From Paenibacillus sp. OK003 (GTDB lineage: Bacteria; Bacillota; Bacilli; Paenibacillales; Paenibacillaceae): DNA of 64,000 nt. The translations under genes were made by a program, and so were the position numbers. The stretch spans positions 124,001 to 188,000 of the forward strand of contig NZ_FOBD01000005.1 in NCBI RefSeq assembly GCF_900109515.1, in the 5' to 3' direction. Positions 42,729 through 53,225 of the stretch are shown here, in pieces. Numbering within the stretch: the first letter of the stretch is position 1; every line of letters starts with the position of its first letter. The notes below the pieces were generated by a model. The model searched no databases. It worked only from the letters and a program-made list of their open reading frames with translations, and was not told the DNA's origin.

Positions 42729-43050
42729 AAGAAGGGCTGTCTCGTGGTCATGAATTTGACGAGACGTCCCTTTTGAGCATGAGCATCCATGTCATGGCTC
42801 ATCCCACCGCCTACGATTACGGTTTGAGCAGAGGGTTGAGCGCTAACGAATCGCGGACACGTTATTCAGGAGTTTAAAGCAATTACGGAAATCTAAGGAA
42901 CCTGAGACACGCTACTTTAAGATGTTGAGCCGTATATCGCGTTAATCGTCACATTTTTAGGAAATAGCGTGTCTGGTGTTCCTTACAATTAGAAATGAGG
43001 GGCGGAGGGACAAATAAGACGTCCTAGGTTCCTTAGAAATAAGAAGGAAG
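42729..43050. repeat. Dispersed intergenic repeat, copy A
   Basis: Begins with a terminator stem (AAGGGCTGTCTCGT), continues with AACGAATCGCGGACACG..TTATTCAG (42845-42869), then GAGACACGCTACTTT (42904-42918) and its inverted near-copy AAATAGCGTGTCT (42962-42974). The same elements recur near 63.1-63.4 kb; the 25-base block is identical at 21 positions. Confidence 0.6.
42732..42775 (+). terminator. Terminator after the epimerase/dehydrogenase operon
   Basis: 14-position stem AAGGGCTGTCTCGT / ACGAGACGTCCCTT (one mismatch, one wobble), 13-base loop, followed by TTTTG. Confidence 0.85.
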
Positions 43051-43148
43051 CAAGCATACAACAAGCGCAGGCATACCTACATGCTTGTGCTTGTTGTATG
43101 CTAAATCCTCCTAAATCCCCTGTTCAAGTCCACCGACATAAGCAGTAA

Positions 43149-44900
43149 TTATCCCTTACGACCAACAACCCGCCAGTTATTCGCCCGTTCCACGGTTAGT
43201 GGTTGATGTCTGCGAATATAATCCTCCACCAGTGCCGCCATATCCGTGGCGCCTTCGTGAAGTACCTTTTTGCCCGGATACATCGCGTAATCACCGCCGC
43301 CTGCCGCGCGATAACTGTTCATCACGACAGAGTACGTCGCGTCCACCGTAACAGGAATGCCCTCGCGTTCCAGCTTCACCACACGACTTCCCACAGGTTT
43401 GGAGATATCCAGCTCATATTCGACGCCCGCCCACATGTCATAATTATAATGCTGTGGTTTCGGCTGCATGTAAGCAGGATTAACGACTACTTCGCCTGAA
43501 GCCTCCACTTCAAAGTAACGCGCCGTTTGCTCTAATGCATCCCGAATGTCCTGACCACGAAGCTCCAGCACCGTCAGTGTATTGGGATAGATAAAGTTAG
43601 ACAGCACATCCCGAACGGTAATGAGGGAACCGAAACCGCGGGCCTCTTCACTGAGTAATGCGGTATTCGATATTTGTGCTCCCGTTGCTTCCATCTGCAC
43701 CTGATGTACAAAAGCAATGAAGGGATGCGCCGCGAGCCGCAATGCGGCAGGATCGGTGATGGATAAGTCTCCGGCCACCTCGCCAATCGGCTGGTCCAGC
43801 CATGCCTGTGCTTTTGCTTCCAACTCGTCCGTCAGTTTCATAACAGCCGCATCGGGCTGTACATCACTATTTTCATCCAAGAGCAACAAGCGAGCCTGTT
43901 TGCCTGCAATCTGCCACCTTCCATTCGATAACCGGTCCAACTCAACGGATACATGACCGGCCCCGTTCCCACTAAACCCAGGCTGGATTACGGTCACACC
44001 ATGTATTTCAGCAGTAAGCTGACGATGTTGATGCCCGGTGAGCAGAACATCAATCCCTTCAATGTCACGGCAGATGGCGTACGCCTGATTTTCGCCGGTT
44101 AACCGCTCGGCAGGTTCCCCCGTCTCCAGATCACTCTCAAAACCACCATGATAACTGACGACGAGCAAATCCGGCTGTTCATGTTCACGAATATAACCAA
44201 CCCACGCACGAATAGTCTCCATAGCATCAAGGAACTGTAAACCTTCTATATTTTTCGGATGCTCCCAATTCGGAATATAGTGCGTCGTTGCGCCCAGCAA
44301 AGCAATTTTAACGCCTGAAGACAAGGTTTTGATCAAATAGGGAGGACCGAAGGCGGGAATGGCTGCTCCAGTAGGTGCAATGACCCGTGTTTCTTTTTCA
44401 GGATTCCCTTCATATGAATGGATCACGACCGTGTCGTCCTGATAAGTTCTATACGACGGATGATCGTCGGCGCTGTGTTGTTCAATTAAACTTTCGTAGT
44501 CTTCCTTGTGACGATTCATAACAATATTTGCGGATAGCCAAGGAAAATGGGAATCTTCAACGGCTTTACGCAGCAAGTCCTGGCCGTAGTTGAATTCATG
44601 ATTGCCCATCACGGCTGCATCATAGCCCAGTTCGTTCAGAACATTAATGAAGGGATGCACTTCGTGATTCGAAACAAAGGAAGCAGCATACGAGGCCAAA
44701 GGAGAGCCCTGCAGCAGATCGCCGTTATCCACGAGCAGCAGTTCGGGTGAACGCTCCCGTTCACGTCGGATCAGCGAAGCGAGCAAAGCAAGTCCGGCTG
44801 GGCGATAAGCATTGGTGTTGTAATGTATGGGGCGAATGGCTCCATGAAGGTCACTGGTTACCATGATGTCGAAGCTTGCCGTAGTTGGTATGGATGTCAT
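43149..44900 (-). CDS. 5'-nucleotidase / cyclic phosphodiesterase-like metallophosphoesterase
   Basis: 583 residues. The N-terminal metallophosphatase domain holds the two-metal site motifs DLHG (17-20), DNGDLLQGSPL, GNHEFNYG and GHQHRQL. A substrate domain of 5'-nucleotidase type follows (ISNTALLSEEARGFGSLITVRDVLSNFIYPNTLTVLELRGQDIRDALEQTARYF, YDMWAGVEYELDI). It releases phosphate from nucleotides or cyclic nucleotides. Unlike UshA or YfkN it has no signal peptide or sortase tail, so it should act in the cytoplasm or leave by another route. It is divergent from the phn importer, which suits phosphorus scavenging. Confidence 0.88.
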   Translation of the reverse strand: MTSIPTTASFDIMVTSDLHGAIRPIHYNTNAYRPAGLALLASLIRRERERSPELLLVDNGDLLQGSPLASYAASFVSNHEVHPFINVLNELGYDAAVMGNHEFNYGQDLLRKAVEDSHFPWLSANIVMNRHKEDYESLIEQHSADDHPSYRTYQDDTVVIHSYEGNPEKETRVIAPTGAAIPAFGPPYLIKTLSSGVKIALLGATTHYIPNWEHPKNIEGLQFLDAMETIRAWVGYIREHEQPDLLVVSYHGGFESDLETGEPAERLTGENQAYAICRDIEGIDVLLTGHQHRQLTAEIHGVTVIQPGFSGNGAGHVSVELDRLSNGRWQIAGKQARLLLLDENSDVQPDAAVMKLTDELEAKAQAWLDQPIGEVAGDLSITDPAALRLAAHPFIAFVHQVQMEATGAQISNTALLSEEARGFGSLITVRDVLSNFIYPNTLTVLELRGQDIRDALEQTARYFEVEASGEVVVNPAYMQPKPQHYNYDMWAGVEYELDISKPVGSRVVKLEREGIPVTVDATYSVVMNSYRAAGGGDYAMYPGKKVLHEGATDMAALVEDYIRRHQPLTVERANNWRVVGRKG

Positions 44901-45152
44901 TTTACAATCTCCTCTAAATATATAAGTTTAAACATATCAAATCACAGGTCATTCTAGCGGCAGAGTACAAGGGAAATCACCATTTCTACTTGTATTATCA
45001 ACCGTAATGAGGCTATTCTAACAGATCAAAGCCGCTCTGACAGCCTGACAGGAAACTTTACAAAACTCCAAATTTCGTTTCACATCGCGCAAATAATTGA
45101 CGACTATAGTAGACAAGTAACGAAAAATAGAAACTCTTTGGAGGGTGTTCGC

Positions 45153-46136
45153 TTGAAGAAGTCTGCTTTATTTTTACCATTGTTGATTTTGGTTCTGTTT
45201 CTAAGTGCTTGTGGGTCTAACAGTAGTACAACAGGTTCGGCTAACGGGGCTGATACGAGCTCGAATTCATCCAGTACTGACACGGCAGAGACAGACAAAG
45301 CCGCTGAAGGTTATGTGCCGACTGAGCTGACTGTACAATTCGTTCCATCACAGAATGCAGATACACTCGAAGCCAAAGCAAAACCGCTCGAGAAGCTGCT
45401 GGGTGACAAATTGGGTATCCCGGTGAAGGTCAGCGTATCCACAGACTACAACACAATTATTGAAGCAATGGCTTCCAATAAAGTGGACGTAGGTTTCCTG
45501 CCTCCGACGGCTTATGTACTTGCCAAAGAAAAAGGTGCAGCTGAAGTTATTCTTCAGGCACAACGTTTTGGTGTAAATGATGAGACTGGCGCTCCAACCG
45601 AGCAACTGGCAGATTCGTATAAATCCATGATTATTGTAAAAAAAGACTCGCCGATCCAATCCGTTGAGGATCTGAAAGGCAAAAAAATCGCTTACCAGAA
45701 CGTAACTTCTTCTGCAGGTTATGTATGGCCGGCAGCCCTGTTGCTCGACAGAGGCATTGATCCTTTGAAAGATGTACAGCCAATCACGGTTAAAGGCCAT
45801 GACCAAGGTGTGCTGGCAGTCCTGAACGGCGACGTTGATGCCGCAGCGATTTTCCAGGATGCTCGTAACACTGTAGTGAAAGACTACCCGACGGTATTTG
45901 AAGATACGCGTGTACTGGCGTTCACTGAGCCGATTCCTAACGATACCATCACAGTACGTACAGACATGAATGCAGATTGGACAGCGAAGATCAAACAAGC
46001 ATTCATCGACATCGGTAAAGATCCACAAGGTCACGAAATTATCAAAGAAATCTACACACACGAAGGTTATGTAGAGTCGGATGACAGCAAGTTTGATATC
46101 GTTCGTGAGTACGGGGAGAAAGTAAAAACCGAGTAG
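45153..46136 (+). CDS. phnD: Phosphonate/phosphate-type ABC substrate-binding lipoprotein PhnD
   Basis: 327 residues from TTG 45153, five bases after GGAGGGTG. Lipobox LFLSACGSN, then a Ser/Thr/Asp tether and a PhnD fold: LTVQFVPSQNADTLEAKAKPLEKLLGDKLGIPVKVSVSTDYNTIIEAMASNKVDVGFLPPTAYVLA, then KKIAYQNVTSSAGYVWPAALLLDRGID and AAIFQDAR. It binds phosphonates, phosphite or phosphate outside the membrane. The S-S-A-G-Y motif is the ligand pocket. It lies 181 bases before phnC with no strong terminator between them. No phosphonate-cleaving genes follow, so the real ligand is open. Confidence 0.9.
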   Translation: MKKSALFLPLLILVLFLSACGSNSSTTGSANGADTSSNSSSTDTAETDKAAEGYVPTELTVQFVPSQNADTLEAKAKPLEKLLGDKLGIPVKVSVSTDYNTIIEAMASNKVDVGFLPPTAYVLAKEKGAAEVILQAQRFGVNDETGAPTEQLADSYKSMIIVKKDSPIQSVEDLKGKKIAYQNVTSSAGYVWPAALLLDRGIDPLKDVQPITVKGHDQGVLAVLNGDVDAAAIFQDARNTVVKDYPTVFEDTRVLAFTEPIPNDTITVRTDMNADWTAKIKQAFIDIGKDPQGHEIIKEIYTHEGYVESDDSKFDIVREYGEKVKTE

Positions 46137-46317
46137 TTCTCTGTTCAAGAAATATCGTGATGGATTGATCGCATTGTATTGCATTGATTATCTTTTCATT
46201 GGATAACTTCATCGGTTCAGCGGGCAGGCCAGTTCAGCGTGATACACGCTGCGCTGGCTTGTCCCATTACAGCGTGACCCTGCGAAATACCATATTAATG
46301 AAAGAAGGATTATTGCC

Positions 46318-47118
46318 ATGATTGAGCTTCACAACGTAACGAAAACATACGCTAACGGCACCAAGGGCCTGAATAATATTAACCTGAAATTCAAACAAGG
46401 GGAATTCATTGCCGTCGTTGGTTTGTCTGGAGCGGGAAAATCGACGCTTCTGCGTTCCATTAACCGACTTCATGATATCAGTGACGGTGAGATTTTGATT
46501 AATGGTAAGTCGATCACGAAAGCTCATGGCAAGTCACTTCGCATGATTCGCCGGGATATCGGTATGATCTTCCAGAGCTTCAATCTCGTGAAACGTTCCA
46601 GTGTGCTTCGTAACGTGCTTGCTGGACGCGTGGGATATCATTCCACGATGCGTACCATTCTGGGCCGTTTTCCCAAAGAAGATACAGAACTCGCATTTGG
46701 AGCACTGGAACGGGTAAATATCGCTGAAAAAGCCTATTCCCGCGCGGATCAATTGTCCGGTGGTCAACAGCAACGGGTGGCCATAGCCCGAGTGCTTGCA
46801 CAGGAAGCCAAGATCATTTTGGCAGACGAGCCTGTCGCTTCACTCGATCCACTCACAACGAAGCAGGTAATGGATGATCTGAAACGCATCAACCAGGATC
46901 TCGGTATTACCACGATCGTTAACCTTCACTTTATTGACCTAGCCAGAGAGTATGCGACCCGTATTGTTGGATTGCGTGCCGGCGAAGTGGTGTTTGATGG
47001 TCCGGTATCCGAAGCAACGGATGAGCGTTTTGCAGAAATTTATGGCAGACCTATTCTGGCAGACGAGCTGCTGGATAAACAGGCTGTACAGGAACAGCGG
47101 GGAGAAGTTCTGGTATGA
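46318..47118 (+). CDS. phnC: Phosphonate/phosphate-type ABC ATPase PhnC
   Basis: 266 residues, start ATG after AAAGAAGG. Walker [10 protein letters not shown] (39-47), Q-loop IFQSFNLV, signature LSGGQQQR, Walker [15 protein letters not shown]-loop VNLHFIDLA. The insert [19 protein letters not shown] is a PhnC hallmark. Powers uptake with the two PhnE permeases; it overlaps phnE by ATGA. Confidence 0.94.
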   Translation: MIELHNVTKTYANGTKGLNNINLKFKQGEFIAVVGLSGAGKSTLLRSINRLHDISDGEILINGKSITKAHGKSLRMIRRDIGMIFQSFNLVKRSSVLRNVLAGRVGYHSTMRTILGRFPKEDTELAFGALERVNIAEKAYSRADQLSGGQQQRVAIARVLAQEAKIILADEPVASLDPLTTKQVMDDLKRINQDLGITTIVNLHFIDLAREYATRIVGLRAGEVVFDGPVSEATDERFAEIYGRPILADELLDKQAVQEQRGEVLV

Positions 47119-47978
47119 AGCAACCCGTAAACGTATCGATAGATGGATCATTGCAGAATGAATCAGGAAAGGGAAAGCGTCCTGACACAGGTTCAGGTTC
47201 GGCTGTCCATCGTCCCAAACCACCAGGGCGTACCAAACATCTGCTCACGCTAGTGATCATTCTGCTGCTTTTGTGGGCAAGTGCGAGACAGACTGATGCC
47301 AGCTTCAGTGAGCTGTTTGAAGGTTTGCCCAACATGCTGGATCTGCTGCGTGAGATGTTCCCGCCGCGGTGGACTTACTTTGACAACATCGTTCAGGGCA
47401 TGCTGGAGACGATCCGTATGGCTCTGATCGGTACAACGATTGGTGCGATCATCGCAATTCCGGTCTCGATTATCTGTGCAGGCAACTTAATGCCTAGCCG
47501 TTGGATCTACTATCCAGCGCGTTTTGTACTGAACCTAATCCGTACCGTGCCTGACCTGCTACTTGCGGCGTTGTTCGTTGCTGTGTTTGGACTGGGACCG
47601 ATTCCTGGTATATTGGCACTCGCTGTATTCTCGGTGGGACTGATTGCCAAGCTGACCTACGAAACGCTGGAAACGATTGATCAGGGACCGCTCGAAGCGA
47701 TGACAGCTGTCGGCATGAACCGGATTCAACTGATTGTTTATGGTGTGGTGCCACAACTGGCCGCCCAGTTTACTTCCTATGTACTGTATGCCTTTGAGAT
47801 TAATGTACGTGCCGCTGCCATACTCGGATTGGTTGGTGCAGGGGGCATCGGACTGTATTATGAAGCAACACTTGGATTCCTGGAATATGACAAAACGAGT
47901 GTGATCATTCTGTTTACCCTTGTCATTGTTCTGATCATTGATTATGTAAGTACTAAGCTGCGGGAGAAATTGTTATGA
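47115..47978 (+). CDS. phnE: Phosphonate/phosphate-type ABC permease PhnE (first)
   Basis: 287 residues. A hydrophilic N-terminal tail ([31 protein letters not shown]) precedes about six membrane helices. The EAA-type loop is [29 protein letters not shown], and the family ending is [25 protein letters not shown] overlaps with both neighbours show coupled translation. It pairs with the second PhnE to form a heterodimeric channel. Confidence 0.93.
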   Translation: MKQPVNVSIDGSLQNESGKGKRPDTGSGSAVHRPKPPGRTKHLLTLVIILLLLWASARQTDASFSELFEGLPNMLDLLREMFPPRWTYFDNIVQGMLETIRMALIGTTIGAIIAIPVSIICAGNLMPSRWIYYPARFVLNLIRTVPDLLLAALFVAVFGLGPIPGILALAVFSVGLIAKLTYETLETIDQGPLEAMTAVGMNRIQLIVYGVVPQLAAQFTSYVLYAFEINVRAAAILGLVGAGGIGLYYEATLGFLEYDKTSVIILFTLVIVLIIDYVSTKLREKLL

Positions 47979-48781
47979 TGAAAAATGAAACAAGCGTAAT
48001 CCGGCGCAAACCACGGAAGAACCCGCTTCGCTGGGTCATTGTAATCTTGCTTATACTTGTGTACGCTTGGGCACTTGCCGGTGTACCGTTTACCGGTTTG
48101 AAGGAAACGGCTGGTCAGATCATGAAGGCGATTGTCGCCGGGATTTTCTCCCCGGATTGGGACTTTGTTTATCTGCCTGAGGGTGAGGATTTGCTGCGAG
48201 GATTGCTGGATACGCTGGCAATCTCGGTGCTGGGTACCGTCATTTCCGCTGTACTTTGTATCCCGTTTGCGTTCTGGTCTGCCCGAAATATGAGCAGCTT
48301 CCGTCCTGTATCGGGTACGGGCAAAATGGTGCTCAGCTTTATCCGTACGTTCCCGGAGATTATTATGGCTTTGCTGTTTATCAAGGCGGTGGGTCCGGGT
48401 TCCTTCGCGGGTGTACTCGCCCTTGGGCTGCATTCCATCGGGATGCTAGGTAAACTGTTCGCTGATGAAGTGGAGAATATTGATTATGGTCCTTCTGAAG
48501 CGTTGCTCGCTTCCGGAGCGACTCGCATGCAGCAGCTGTGGTTTGCTGTACTGCCACAGGTTTTGCCCGGATTCCTTAACTACACGTTGTATCGGTTCGA
48601 GATTAATGTGCGTTCCGCAACCATTCTGGGGGTGATCGGGGCAGGGGGGATCGGTACACCGCTAATCTTTGCACTCAGCACACGGAACTGGCCGCGAGTA
48701 GGGATTATCCTGCTGGGGATTATCGTGATGATTACGATCATTGATCTGATCTCGGGATACATTCGCAAGAAGCTGGTATAG
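47975..48781 (+). CDS. phnE: Phosphonate/phosphate-type ABC permease PhnE (second)
   Basis: 268 residues; two adjacent ATGs (47975, 47978) are possible starts. About six membrane helices, with the EAA-type loop ENIDYGPSEALLASGATRMQQLWFAVLPQV and the ending VRSATILGVIGAGGIGTPLIFAL. It has the same fold as the first PhnE but a different sequence, so it is an old duplication. A terminator follows at 48873. Confidence 0.93.
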   Translation: MMKNETSVIRRKPRKNPLRWVIVILLILVYAWALAGVPFTGLKETAGQIMKAIVAGIFSPDWDFVYLPEGEDLLRGLLDTLAISVLGTVISAVLCIPFAFWSARNMSSFRPVSGTGKMVLSFIRTFPEIIMALLFIKAVGPGSFAGVLALGLHSIGMLGKLFADEVENIDYGPSEALLASGATRMQQLWFAVLPQVLPGFLNYTLYRFEINVRSATILGVIGAGGIGTPLIFALSTRNWPRVGIILLGIIVMITIIDLISGYIRKKLV

Positions 48782-48872
48782 AGAAGGAAAGTTAAAGTTT
48801 GCTTGCTAATTAAGACGAATAAAATAAAGAACATGACGAATATGTTTCAATCCATTGTTGATCTATCGGAAG

Positions 48873-48905
48873 AGCAGCCCATGCAATAGCAGGTGCTGCT
48901 TTTTG
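48873..48905 (+). terminator. Terminator after phnE
   Basis: Arms AGCAGC / GCTGCT with a 16-base loop, then TTTTTG. Confidence 0.7.
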
Positions 48906-49020
48906 TATTTTATAGGAAGTTAATATCAGCAAAATGTTGAGCCTATATGAAATTACTGTTTTAGAAGTAGACTCATACTATGATACTGTATAGTTATAAA
49001 TTTAGTAATGGAGGTAAATT

Positions 49021-49434
49021 GTGAGAAAAAACAATAATGTATTATGGGTGTCTATTTCTATACTTATTTTAATAGTCGCCATGTCTCTCACTGGTTGTTC
49101 CAAAATGCAAACAAGAATTAATCTCATGGGAGAGAGTGAACATTGGAGAGGCGAGCTAGATACGATAGTAACAAATGAAAGAGCGGAAAATGGAGAGTAT
49201 ATTATATTTTATAAAAAAGATAATTTGGAAGATATTAAAGAATATAAAATTAACATTAATGAAGGAAGAATAATTAGAAAGGAGAGCGATTTAACTTCGA
49301 AATCAATACATTTTCCTATAACGGCAACACGAGGTTCACAAGTTAGTAGTAATGAAGACCAATCGGTTGTTATTGAGTGGACAGATATGAAGGGCAACAA
49401 CTTTGAAGAGAAACTGATCTTATCAGAAAAATAA
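49021..49434 (+). CDS. Small lipoprotein of unknown function
   Basis: 137 residues from GTG 49021, after TGGAGGT. Lipoprotein signal (ISILILIVAMSLTGCSK). The mature part is AT-rich in codon use (AAA, ATA, AAT) compared with neighbours and looks like a beta protein (GEYIIFYKKDNLEDIKEYKININEGRIIRKE, SVVIEWTDMKGNNFEEKLIL). No family is recognised. Single-gene unit between two terminators; base composition suggests possible recent arrival. Confidence 0.65.
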   Translation: MRKNNNVLWVSISILILIVAMSLTGCSKMQTRINLMGESEHWRGELDTIVTNERAENGEYIIFYKKDNLEDIKEYKININEGRIIRKESDLTSKSIHFPITATRGSQVSSNEDQSVVIEWTDMKGNNFEEKLILSEK

Positions 49435-49440
49435 CCGAAA

Positions 49441-49489
49441 AAAACCGAAGCGAGTGCCTGGAGTCCCGGCAAACTTGCTTCGGTTTTTC
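49441..49489. terminator. Bidirectional terminator
   Basis: AAACCGAAGC / GCTTCGGTTT arms flanked by A-run and T-run, between convergent genes. Confidence 0.88.
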
Positions 49490-49526
49490 AATGCTTGGTT
49501 AAACGTTAGGCATTCCTTAGTGAGAC

Positions 49527-52337
49527 TTAGCTTGCTGCTGGCAGAGATACAGCGGATTTCGTTACTTGTACCGTAATCGTTTCAGTGCTTGTCACACCCG
49601 CTGCATTGATCAGCTCGGCGCGATACGTGTACGTTCCATTCGCGTGACCGGATACATCTGTCACAGCGCTTTGTGCATTAGGTGTTACTGCGTTCAGTGC
49701 TTTGGTATCGATCAGTTGACCATTCTCATAGAGACGGTATTCTGATGCGTTTGTTCCCCACCACAGATTCATCGTCACTTTGTAGTTGCCGTCCCCATCC
49801 CAATTGTCTTGGGAGAGAACTGCTTTGCCAGGGGCAGCATTCGCAACTTGCACCGTGAGTACTTCACTGCGAGTTGTACCCTTGGAGTTCGTCAGCTCAG
49901 CTACGTAGGTATAAGTACCGTTAGCTTTACCATTGATCGTTGTTTGGGCCGATTGCGCCGCTGGTGTAGCGTCTGTCAGCTTTTGTGTGTCAATCAGCAC
50001 GCCATCTTCATACAGCTTATAGCTCGTGCCATTGTCACCCCACCAGAGGTTCATAGTAACGGTATAAGACCCTTCAGAGAGACCGTTGCTGTAACCATTG
50101 TTGGATGTAAGCGCTGGTTTACCTGGTGCGCCAACAGCTGGCGTCGAAGGTCCTTCTTCGCCGCCTTCTTCAACGGCTACGAAATCGTTCAAGCTTCTAG
50201 GCTTCAGTTGAAATACATCTTTGAAAATAGCGGCAACACCTGTCACGCTGATTTTATCGCCTGCTGCATAAGGGAAGGTCGTTTGCGTTACACCTGTGCG
50301 TGTATCCACACGTACATGCGTGCTTGTTCCGTCCGCTGCAACTGCATCGAATTCAAACGAACCTACCGGTGTTGCACTGATGATGTTCTGAACCGTTACT
50401 TCTTTCAATTGAACGAGTTGACCCTGGTTTGCAGCCGTTACTGCTGGCACTTCAATGGCAGCAGGGATGGAGGCTGTACCCGTTTTCTCGATCGCTACGA
50501 TATCCGTAAGCTCAAATTCACTGTTGTACAGCGCCGTTGCTGCGGTTACTTTAACCACATCTCCAGCGTGGAAGCCGCCAGCACTTTGGAAAACATAGAG
50601 GCCACCTGTGGTGTCTTGAAGATAGAAGGATTGTCCACCAAAAGCACCTGGCTCTGTAGTAACTACGCCCTCAACCGTAACCGTTGAACCAGCTGCTTTG
50701 GTGCGTGCATCAGCAATGCTGATTGTTGCCGGGATTGGTCCTTCTTCTTCCGGAAGCTGCTCAGCCGGAACATTGCCGACGGTCACTGCAGTCGTGATCA
50801 GGTTGCTGCCGTTCAGACGCAGACGCAGGCTGGCAGCGCCCGTTGTACCTGATTTAATGCGGACATTCAGGTCTTTGATTGCGCGACCTTTACTGTCGGA
50901 AGTAACGCTAAAGTTGGAGCTGTAACCGTATGAAGTCGGCCATGTACCACTTTCATTCTGAATCATGGCGACCTGTGTTCCGCCAGTCAGGTAAATCCCT
51001 GCACTGTAACCGGAAACGGTTGTGTTAGCAGGCATGTTCTCTACAACCACACGGATCTGGAAATCCTCCGCATTAGGCAGGGTTTCCTGCTTCACGAAGC
51101 TGTAAGAAGCGTTCGCGCTTGAAGCTGGTCCACCATAAGAACCTGCTTTGAACGTGGAACGATCATACCACTTGTATCCTGCAGCTGGTGCAGCCCAAGG
51201 TTCAGCCTGTGGTTCTGTGGAAGCAGCAGGTTGTTCGAACGGAAGCAATGCTGTTGCATTATCCAGTTGAAGTCCGTTCACTTGAGTCAAGCTAGTGTAA
51301 TTTTCTTGATTAGCAAGCCAGTTAACGGTATTGACCAGCAATTTGCCGTCATCCACTTCTTTGAAGCCGTCATACGTTGTTTTGCGAGCGCCAGTCTCTT
51401 CGCGAAGATACTTCGGTGAAGCATCTTCAACCGGAGAGGAATCGCCGATAAATGCTGCTTTACCTGCACCCAGCTTGGAAACGGCTACGTAAGGACCTTC
51501 CTCAACGCCACCACCGTTGTATACGCCCTGGTCAACAGCGTTCGGCCAAGCGTCATTCGTTTTCGGCAGGTATACAATACCTTTGGCTTTTGTTGGATCG
51601 GTAATCGCAAGTGTGGACCCTGCGTGCATGGCTACAGCAGATACACCTTCCGTAATGCCAAATGCCTGTCCAGCAGGCACAATGTTAGTAGCATTAATAT
51701 CGCCTAATGCGTTGTAACGGAAGCGGACTCCGAAATTATCGGACAGCCAGTCGCTGCTAGTTACATTTTGCATAGCCTCAGAGTTACGTTCCTCTGTGCT
51801 CATGCCTTTGGCTGGATCTTCGAATGCGCCACGACGATAGCCGTTAATCGCTTCGGAACCGTCCCAGCGGTTTTTGTTACGGTCAGCATTGTAGTGATCT
51901 CCAATGAAGAAGATGCTGCCGCCTTTTTCTACGTACTCTTTCATGGCTGCCTGTTCTGTCGTTTTGAAGGGAACATTGGGTTCAGCGATGACAAACACGT
52001 TATATTCTTTCAGATCGTCATAGGTAAAAGGAGTCGTCTTGCGCAGTTCCTTTACATCATATCCATTATTCGCGAGTGCATTGCCGAAGTCTGAGAAGCC
52101 TCCGTCAATGACCCAGTCAGCTGCTCCGGCTGTCTGTGCATGAGTATTGTCGAACAGTACTTTCTTGCCTGCATTTCCGTTAACAACCTTTGCCTGAATG
52201 AACGGTGCAGGGTCTGTTGCCCATTCGGCCTGAACCGTTGCATCTCCATTCCACAATCCGATCTGAAGCGGCAATGCCATGGACAATGCCAGGAGTGATT
52301 TTACCCATACTCCTCGCATACGTGTCAATTTACCCAA
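49527..52337 (-). CDS. Large secreted multidomain protein (GATase-like, OB-fold, repeat domains)
   Basis: 936 residues from TTG 52337, six bases after GGGAGGG. The signal peptide is about residues 1-37 ([24 protein letters not shown]). Residues 50-340 look like a class-I glutamine-amidotransferase-like fold of the DUF4350 kind ([75 protein letters not shown]). Residues 385-530 are a beta module. Residues about 535-720 are an OB-fold or nucleic-acid-binding-like module ([39 protein letters not shown]). The C-terminus has two similar about 90-residue repeats ([51 protein letters not shown]) of chitinase N-terminal type. Probably an extracellular hydrolase or binding protein. No catalytic residues can be assigned with confidence. 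Confidence 0.78.
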   Translation of the reverse strand: MGKLTRMRGVWVKSLLALSMALPLQIGLWNGDATVQAEWATDPAPFIQAKVVNGNAGKKVLFDNTHAQTAGAADWVIDGGFSDFGNALANNGYDVKELRKTTPFTYDDLKEYNVFVIAEPNVPFKTTEQAAMKEYVEKGGSIFFIGDHYNADRNKNRWDGSEAINGYRRGAFEDPAKGMSTEERNSEAMQNVTSSDWLSDNFGVRFRYNALGDINATNIVPAGQAFGITEGVSAVAMHAGSTLAITDPTKAKGIVYLPKTNDAWPNAVDQGVYNGGGVEEGPYVAVSKLGAGKAAFIGDSSPVEDASPKYLREETGARKTTYDGFKEVDDGKLLVNTVNWLANQENYTSLTQVNGLQLDNATALLPFEQPAASTEPQAEPWAAPAAGYKWYDRSTFKAGSYGGPASSANASYSFVKQETLPNAEDFQIRVVVENMPANTTVSGYSAGIYLTGGTQVAMIQNESGTWPTSYGYSSNFSVTSDSKGRAIKDLNVRIKSGTTGAASLRLRLNGSNLITTAVTVGNVPAEQLPEEEGPIPATISIADARTKAAGSTVTVEGVVTTEPGAFGGQSFYLQDTTGGLYVFQSAGGFHAGDVVKVTAATALYNSEFELTDIVAIEKTGTASIPAAIEVPAVTAANQGQLVQLKEVTVQNIISATPVGSFEFDAVAADGTSTHVRVDTRTGVTQTTFPYAAGDKISVTGVAAIFKDVFQLKPRSLNDFVAVEEGGEEGPSTPAVGAPGKPALTSNNGYSNGLSEGSYTVTMNLWWGDNGTSYKLYEDGVLIDTQKLTDATPAAQSAQTTINGKANGTYTYVAELTNSKGTTRSEVLTVQVANAAPGKAVLSQDNWDGDGNYKVTMNLWWGTNASEYRLYENGQLIDTKALNAVTPNAQSAVTDVSGHANGTYTYRAELINAAGVTSTETITVQVTKSAVSLPAAS

Positions 52338-52524
52338 CCAAATCCCTCCCAAATATTAGTTGAAACATGAGTTCGTCCATATTCTATCACACCAAAATCT
52401 CACATAGTCATAACAATTTGTAAAAACGAACTCGACTTTTGTAAAAATGAGTCCTTTGTCATGCTCCATCTAACAAATTTTGATACTTTCTAACATCAGA
52501 TGTTGATTTCACGTCATTTCTGCT

Positions 52525-52555
52525 CATGAAAAAAGCCATCTCTTATGAGATGACT
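52525..52555 (-). terminator. Terminator overlapping the sigma-factor stop codon
   Basis: On the minus strand AGTCATCTC-ATAA-GAGATGGCT then TTTTTT; the stem includes the final codons. Confidence 0.8.
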
Positions 52556-53019
52556 TTGGCCCGAATGCGATTGACGGCATGGAATACTGAGGATTTGATC
52601 ATGCCTTCACTACGGTTAACGAGCTGGGCGGTTTCCTTGATGCTGTACCCGTGAATCACGCGTAATTCAAGAATTTTGCGATGCTCTGTATTGTTAATGA
52701 TCGAGACAATGTCGTTAACACCTTCAGAGATTTCCAACTCGGATGAATCACAGTGATACGTCTGCATCTCCAACTTACTATCTCGCTTCAGTGTACGGGT
52801 CCGCTTGCGGAATGTATCCATGGCGAGGTTACGGGCAATTCTTTTGAGGTAGTAGAGAAGTCGTTCTTCCGGAATGTCTGCCGATACATTCATCATTCGG
52901 ATGAAGCACTCCTGCGTGAGATCCTCTGCATCCTGTTGATTTTTGACGATCTGAGATAGATACCGTGTCACTTCTGATTTATAGTTTACATAAGCATCAT
53001 GAATGGTTGTTTTGTTCAC
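52543..53019 (-). CDS. ECF-type RNA polymerase sigma factor
   Basis: 158 residues from GTG 53019, after AAAGGGGAAAAC. The open frame runs 53 codons further upstream without family similarity. Region 2 is TRYLSQIVKNQQDAEDLTQECFIRMMNVSADIPEERLLYYLKRIARNLAMDTFRKR (-10 recognition). Region 4 is SIINNTEHRKILELRVIHGYSIKETAQLVNRSEGMIKSSVFHAVNRIRAKV (-35 recognition). No anti-sigma gene is adjacent. It is divergent from a two-component system and upstream of the large secreted protein on the same strand, from which a terminator separates it. Confidence 0.88.
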   Translation of the reverse strand: MNKTTIHDAYVNYKSEVTRYLSQIVKNQQDAEDLTQECFIRMMNVSADIPEERLLYYLKRIARNLAMDTFRKRTRTLKRDSKLEMQTYHCDSSELEISEGVNDIVSIINNTEHRKILELRVIHGYSIKETAQLVNRSEGMIKSSVFHAVNRIRAKVIS

Positions 53020-53225
53020 GTGATGTTTTCCCCTTTGGATACCGATCTGGCTTTGTCCGGTCTGGTTTGTTCTCTGTGTTCCAAGTATATCGGGATGATG
53101 TTTCCAAAGACGCCAGACTTGTATCCGAGTTGTAACATTTTCGGTGAACCTCTGTTCAATCCTGGAGCAGAGATACAAAATATAAGGCAGATGAAATTCA
53201 TAGAGCAGGGAGATTAAGATTCATC

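Larger units (their letters stand above)
42662..43148. other. 487-base gap holding a terminator and repeat element
   Basis: No coding sequence. It contains the terminator at 42732 and copy A of a dispersed repeat with motif GACACG(C/T)TA, described separately. The last 100 bases have a further inverted AACAAGC-type repeat (43058-43097). Confidence 0.6.

Noticed and set aside
45348..46184. Long open frame (278 codons) antisense to phnD
   Set aside because: Cys/Phe/Ile-rich composition and complete overlap with a clear PhnD gene; a codon-bias shadow.
48782..49020. Possible small RNA between phnE and the lipoprotein gene
   Set aside because: Only a terminator hairpin was found, with no convincing promoter or conserved structure.
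49809..50687. 292-codon open frame opposite the large secreted protein
   Set aside because: No ribosome site and composition typical of a reverse-strand shadow.
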